From Zygnema cylindricum (lineage: Eukaryota > Streptophyta > Zygnematophyceae > Zygnematales > Zygnemataceae), in the NCBI GenBank assembly GCA_037447655.1, contig JBBHKE010002073.1, positions 177,311-241,310 of the forward strand: a stretch of DNA of 64,000 nucleotides, read 5' to 3'. The translations under genes were made by a program, and so were the position numbers. The notes under the pieces were generated by a model that was given only the letters and a program-made list of their open reading frames with translations, was not told where the DNA came from and did no database searches. Position 1 is the stretch's first letter; the number at the start of each line of letters is the position of its first letter. Of the stretch, positions 60,188 through 64,000 are shown piece by piece.

Positions 60188-60416
60188 TACACCGCCAATC
60201 GCTATTAGCGTTGTGTACGCTAATCCCGTCCCGCTTTTTTTTTTTTTATCCTCAAATAGAATTATCCACACTATTTAAAAAACCCCTAATTCCTAATTAG
60301 AGTAATCGATTTCTTCCAAAATTTCCGAATTCCCAATTAGCGTACACCACGCTAAATAATAGTATACGCTAATCAAACGTACACGCTAATAGCGATTGGC
60401 GGTGTAGTGTTGGGTA
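60188..60416. mobile_element. Small MITE (229 bp), second copy, TACACCGCCAATCG termini
   Basis: Matches 28631-28852 end to end. Its right terminal TA is also the first two bases of the hAT-type terminus TAGTGTTGGG, so it inserted at the TA of that terminus. Confidence 0.87.
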
Positions 60417-60718
60417 TCGGGTAAATTCATATCGCGATAATTTCGATATTTGACATATCGAATATCGATCGAGCAGGATCCTCGATATATCGTACCGAGA
60501 CCAACATAAATCATCGCGATATATATCGCGATATATAGTATTTTTTTTAATTATATTTTTTTATTTTTTTATATAATATGTTATTTTAGCGAAAAAGTCA
60601 AATTGTCTAATAAGCCACGTACGCCGTGATTTTCGTTCCGTGACTTAAATGTAGACGCCGCAAAATGCAACCGACAAAAAAGTACTAATTCTGAAATTGT
60701 AATGATTAATTATTTGGG
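60415..60718 (+). mobile_element. hAT-type element, left part only
   Basis: TAGTGTTGGGTATCGGGTAAATT..., matching 28960-29263 including gccacgtacg and gtactaattctg. The similarity stops at ..taattattt, the same place where the non-LTR tail interrupts the copy at 29263. The rest of this copy is not found. Confidence 0.8.
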
Positions 60719-61007
60719 GTATGGTTCATAGTTCAAAAGTATGTGACCGTACGCCCATACAATATGCCTATTGTACGCAAAACATACAATATGCCCTTAA
60801 GACCCATATTGTATTGGTCGCAAAATGAAATAAAATAGGAACAGGGTTGAGTTGCACATCGGTCGATAGAGAATTAAACGACATGTATAAATTTTGAAAA
60901 AAAATTGGACAAAAAAAAAAATTATGTGAGTTTTGAGGGACTTTTTATTTAAACCGTCAGATTTGTACGATCGGACGGTCGCTGATCAAAGTAGGCGATT
61001 TTATTAA

Positions 61008-61420
61008 CTATATACTTGTCAAGAATGTTGACACTAAATTATGTACGAAGCCACCGTATTACCGGACTGTTCACGTGAAAAACGCCAAAAAAACGCTCAT
61101 TTTTTCTGGTTTGGTTCCAATTTCCCAAACCCCGAGTTCGGAATGCGACCGATTGCGTTATATGACAAATTGGAGCTGACCTCATTGATGCTATTGAACC
61201 CCTTTGTACTTTGATGGATTTTTCCATCGCACTTTTTCAAATAAAGTTTGAATCTTCCTTACTAACTGCAGTCTTAAAACCTCAAGTGTTTAAAGCACAA
61301 CATGTTAAATAAACGCCGTCTTTTGTGCACAATTTCAAATTTAAAATTGTACTTCCTCAAAGAATGGAGAAAAAGTTAATGGAGGCAAAGTTTAGACCAT
61401 AGTGCGAGATGGCAAGATCC
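61008..61420. repeat. Direct duplication, right copy
   Basis: Second copy of 59833-60187, with about 60 extra bp (around 61198-61260, ctttgtactttgatgg...) not in the left copy. Confidence 0.88.
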
Positions 61421-62129
61421 TAAAAGAAAAATCTTGCCTCGTTTCTTGAAATGAATTAGATTCGAAACTACATCACATTTTGTTTCTATGGTTGAATGTG
61501 AATTACGATATCGAATTGGCGATTGCCGTCATGAACCATTAAAATTTGTTTTTTTGAATTCCCGGTACATTTCTTTGAATTGTTTTGAATGCCCAAAGAA
61601 ACACATTTCACATTTATGATTTGATTCTTGCCTCGTGACATATGAATTCCTTCAAGCAATGTCTACGATAAATGTTGTGCATTAGAATGCACCTATAATA
61701 TTCTTTTTTGTTTTTCCAAAAGACTGAAAATATATAAAAAATAACTAAAGAATGAAACCGTAAATGTTACATTCCCCAATGTTTCTCAATAACAGACGTC
61801 TCTTTCCTTCCAAAAAAAAGAAACACATTGACAGAAAATAAATTAGGATGAAGGTTCTTAAAAATTTGTCATTAGTAAGTAATGTCATTGGTATATTTCC
61901 ATTTTATGCATCTTGGGATAAAAAAGTTATAAAAAATCGTTTAAATATTGTAGTACGGAATTCAACCATGTCAAAAGACCTTTTCGTAAGTTCACGAATA
62001 GACTAATTTTTCGACAAGCAATAACTATTTTTCCATTTCCGATGCACACTTACCTTCCAGCTTTTACATGAACGTGTGAAGAAATAGCTTACTTTTAAAA
62101 ATCTTACCAGAAGTAATAAAGTATGACCT
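61421..62129. other. No gene seen
   Basis: AT-rich, no coding or RNA signature recognised on either strand. Confidence 0.4.
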
Positions 62130-62255
62130 CACCAAATAAGCGTGATGGTAACCTTCTGAGTAGATGGGAACGAAAAAAAAAAGGAAGGAAGAAATGAAAC
62201 TGAAAAACCAAACGCAGGTGGAAGTAGACAAAAAGGAACAACAGGTCAAAAACAT
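62130..62255 (-). mobile_element. Diverged fragment of the non-LTR tail
   Basis: gcgtgatggtaaccttctgagt...gatgggaacgaaaa parallels gcacgatggtaacccatctgagt...gatgggaaca at 29300-29395 and 1913-2007. Shorter and weaker than the other copies. Confidence 0.5.
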
Positions 62256-62958
62256 GATGCATCATCCCGTCTCAGTTTGTTCACATATTTACGAACATCG
62301 CTCATCCGTTTACGACTTATAGCTGTTAAAACTATTTGCTAGTCATTACGGCCTTCTCTTGTCAACTTTCTGTGTTTGTTTTAACGTTTACTAGTGGCTA
62401 TACACATATTATATGAAGATAGTGAGTTCCACTAAATACTCATAAATATTAAAAATATTTATTGATCATCACACCGCGTTTTCCTGTGGCTTACCATTTG
62501 TTTGTGACTATACAACGTACGTAAAAACGTCACTCTGTAACAACGAGTGTAATGAGCACATATTTATAGATATTATAGAAAAAATATTAATCCTCACAAC
62601 CTTTATCGCCAACGTTGTTTTATAAATTGTTTCGGACGATAAAGCCCATATCAACCTTCAATCTACTATTGTATTAAAAAATAGAAATCTTTATTAAAAA
62701 CGCGGAATATTAAACAGTACGAGGACATTGGGAAAAAGGAATGGAAAGGACAACTACTCAGAAAAAATGAAACGAACCATATCTCCAAAATCTCTTATTT
62801 CAAACCTTGTCCCTCTCTCTCTCCCCCTCCCCCTCCCCCTCCCTCATTAACAAATTTATGATTTTAATAACCAGCAACAAGATTTAGACAAAACCAAACA
62901 AAAAGGAACAATTGTACAAAACTATCATAGATTGTGTGATGTACGTAATCATAAATAC

Positions 62959-63100
62959 TAGTGTTGTGTATCGGTTAAAAACTTATCGCGATAACACCGA
63001 TACCGATAGTTATCGGTTATCGAACGGTCAGATGTTCCGATATATCGGTCTGAGACCAACAAATTCCATATCGGCGATAACTTAAAAAAAATATAGTATG
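62959..63100 (+). mobile_element. hAT-type left terminus, third family member
   Basis: TAGTGTTGTGTATCGGTTAAAAAC followed by tatcg/cgata-rich subterminal sequence and gagaccaacaaat, like 60415-60510. The right end is not in the window, so the element may extend past 64000. Confidence 0.6.
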
Positions 63101-63164
63101 CATACAATAGTACTTTACAACATACTGTATTATATTATTGACTTTGTATAATAAAGTACCTTCC

Positions 63165-63615
63165 ATTGCAACCGTACATTTTTCGTACAGTTATATACAG
63201 TGTCCGTGTATGTCCGTACTTTCTAAGGTTATATAAATGATTTTTAGGGTTTTAGAGTACATTTTCTTAAATTTCGTATATTCAGTATTTAACTGCCGCA
63301 CACTTTTCATACATGTACGTACAGTGGCCGTATTTTCCGTACTTGTTAGGGATATTAATTTTAGGGTTTGGAGGATACATTGCCGTACAATTTCGTATAT
63401 TTTAGTACAACTGCGCTACATTTTTCGTATATTTACGTGCAATGTTTGTACATATTCGTACTACTTAGGGTTATTATAAGGGGGGATTTTAAGGTTTATA
63501 GGGTACATTGCCGTACGTTCCTATATATTTCAGTACGATTGACAAATATTTGTTGTATTATTAGGTGTGAAGGGTACACTTTCCGTATAATTTCGTACAT
63601 TTATGTTACTTGTTC
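63165..63615 (+). repeat. Degenerate ~120-bp tandem repeat rich in GTAC
   Basis: About four units each with gggt..gggtacattgccgtac, tttcgtatattt, a gcacatttttcgta motif and a tacgtgcagtg..cgtact end. They lie inside or beside the hAT-type element that starts at 62959. Confidence 0.6.
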
Positions 63616-64000
63616 GTAATTTTAAAAATTTTTTAAGGATTTTCTAGTATTTCGCTTTTCGTACATTTTCGTACATGTCCGTACAGATAAATCTATACGA
63701 ATTTTACGAAAAGTATGAAATCGACGAATATTACGTAATTTTAACCTGTACATGCTTTTACATGCTTTTCGCTTTATGATCTTTTAGGAATTTTTTAAAA
63801 ATTTTAATGCTTGTTCATTGTATTTACATGCTTTAATATGCCTTTCACATGGGAAGTGTGGATTATTATGTTGTTTATAAACAGTTAGCATGACTTTATA
63901 TATCCTTGCATGCCGTTACATGGGATATTTGGAATTTTAGGGGGGAATATTATTGGGATTCATCATGCTTATACATGTTTGTAACGTGCATTTATATGCT

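Overview
The window looks like nuclear DNA of a eukaryote in the plant lineage (Streptophyta). It has host genes with long GT-AG introns, a V-ATPase subunit a with a plant-type sequence, a cytochrome b561/DOMON-type tail, and many Ty1/copia, hAT, Harbinger-like and non-LTR elements. A secreted protein with repeated WSC-like cysteine modules, unusual in seed plants, together with long GA/CT tracts, makes a charophyte alga or early-diverging lineage plausible. The species cannot be fixed from this sequence.

Three host genes can be read. (1) The left edge (about 336-1128, +) holds the last two visible exons of a cytochrome b561/DOMON-type protein. (2) 31022-35310 (+) holds a complete-looking secreted protein: signal peptide, two WSC-like modules, and proline-rich linkers each on its own phase-1 micro-exon. 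A TATA box lies upstream. (3) 44926-58860 (-) holds a complete V-ATPase subunit a gene. Its exons were placed by reading frame and splice phase and give 815 codons when one copy of the duplicated block is used. A block of about 2.43 kb carrying exons 5-7 occurs twice in tandem inside it.

The rest is mostly transposable elements, many nested. At 1869-5480 (-) is a decayed non-LTR element with a zinc finger, reverse transcriptase and an endonuclease-like C-terminus. At 5482-14067 (+) two copia elements are partly fused, with a 1047-bp insertion between target duplications. At 14197-20457 (-) is a third copia element whose 3' LTR carries a Harbinger-type MITE. At 20462-22845 (-) is an unclassified repeat (called R here) with a CT-rich core, interrupted by a solo LTR with a perfect 5-bp target duplication. 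At 23220-25745 are hAT termini and a decayed hAT transposase. At 26117-27650 is a 1.5-kb palindrome made of two head-to-head MITEs. At 28631-30412 a small TA-flanked MITE is followed by a hAT-type element with an 8-bp target duplication, sitting inside another MITE. At 35419-41225 two R units lie in tandem with a 3272-bp period and kilobase-scale polypurine tracts. At 42049-44340 are a truncated MITE, more polypurine DNA and a copia remnant. To the right of the V-ATPase gene (59-64 kb) are a direct duplication, a MITE inserted at the tip of a hAT fragment, another hAT end and a degenerate tandem array rich in GTAC.

The host genes are not a functional cluster. No undescribed multi-gene system was seen. 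The most unusual items are the in-frame tandem exon duplication in the V-ATPase gene, the micro-exon architecture of the WSC-like gene, the long MITE palindrome and the tandem polypurine repeat.
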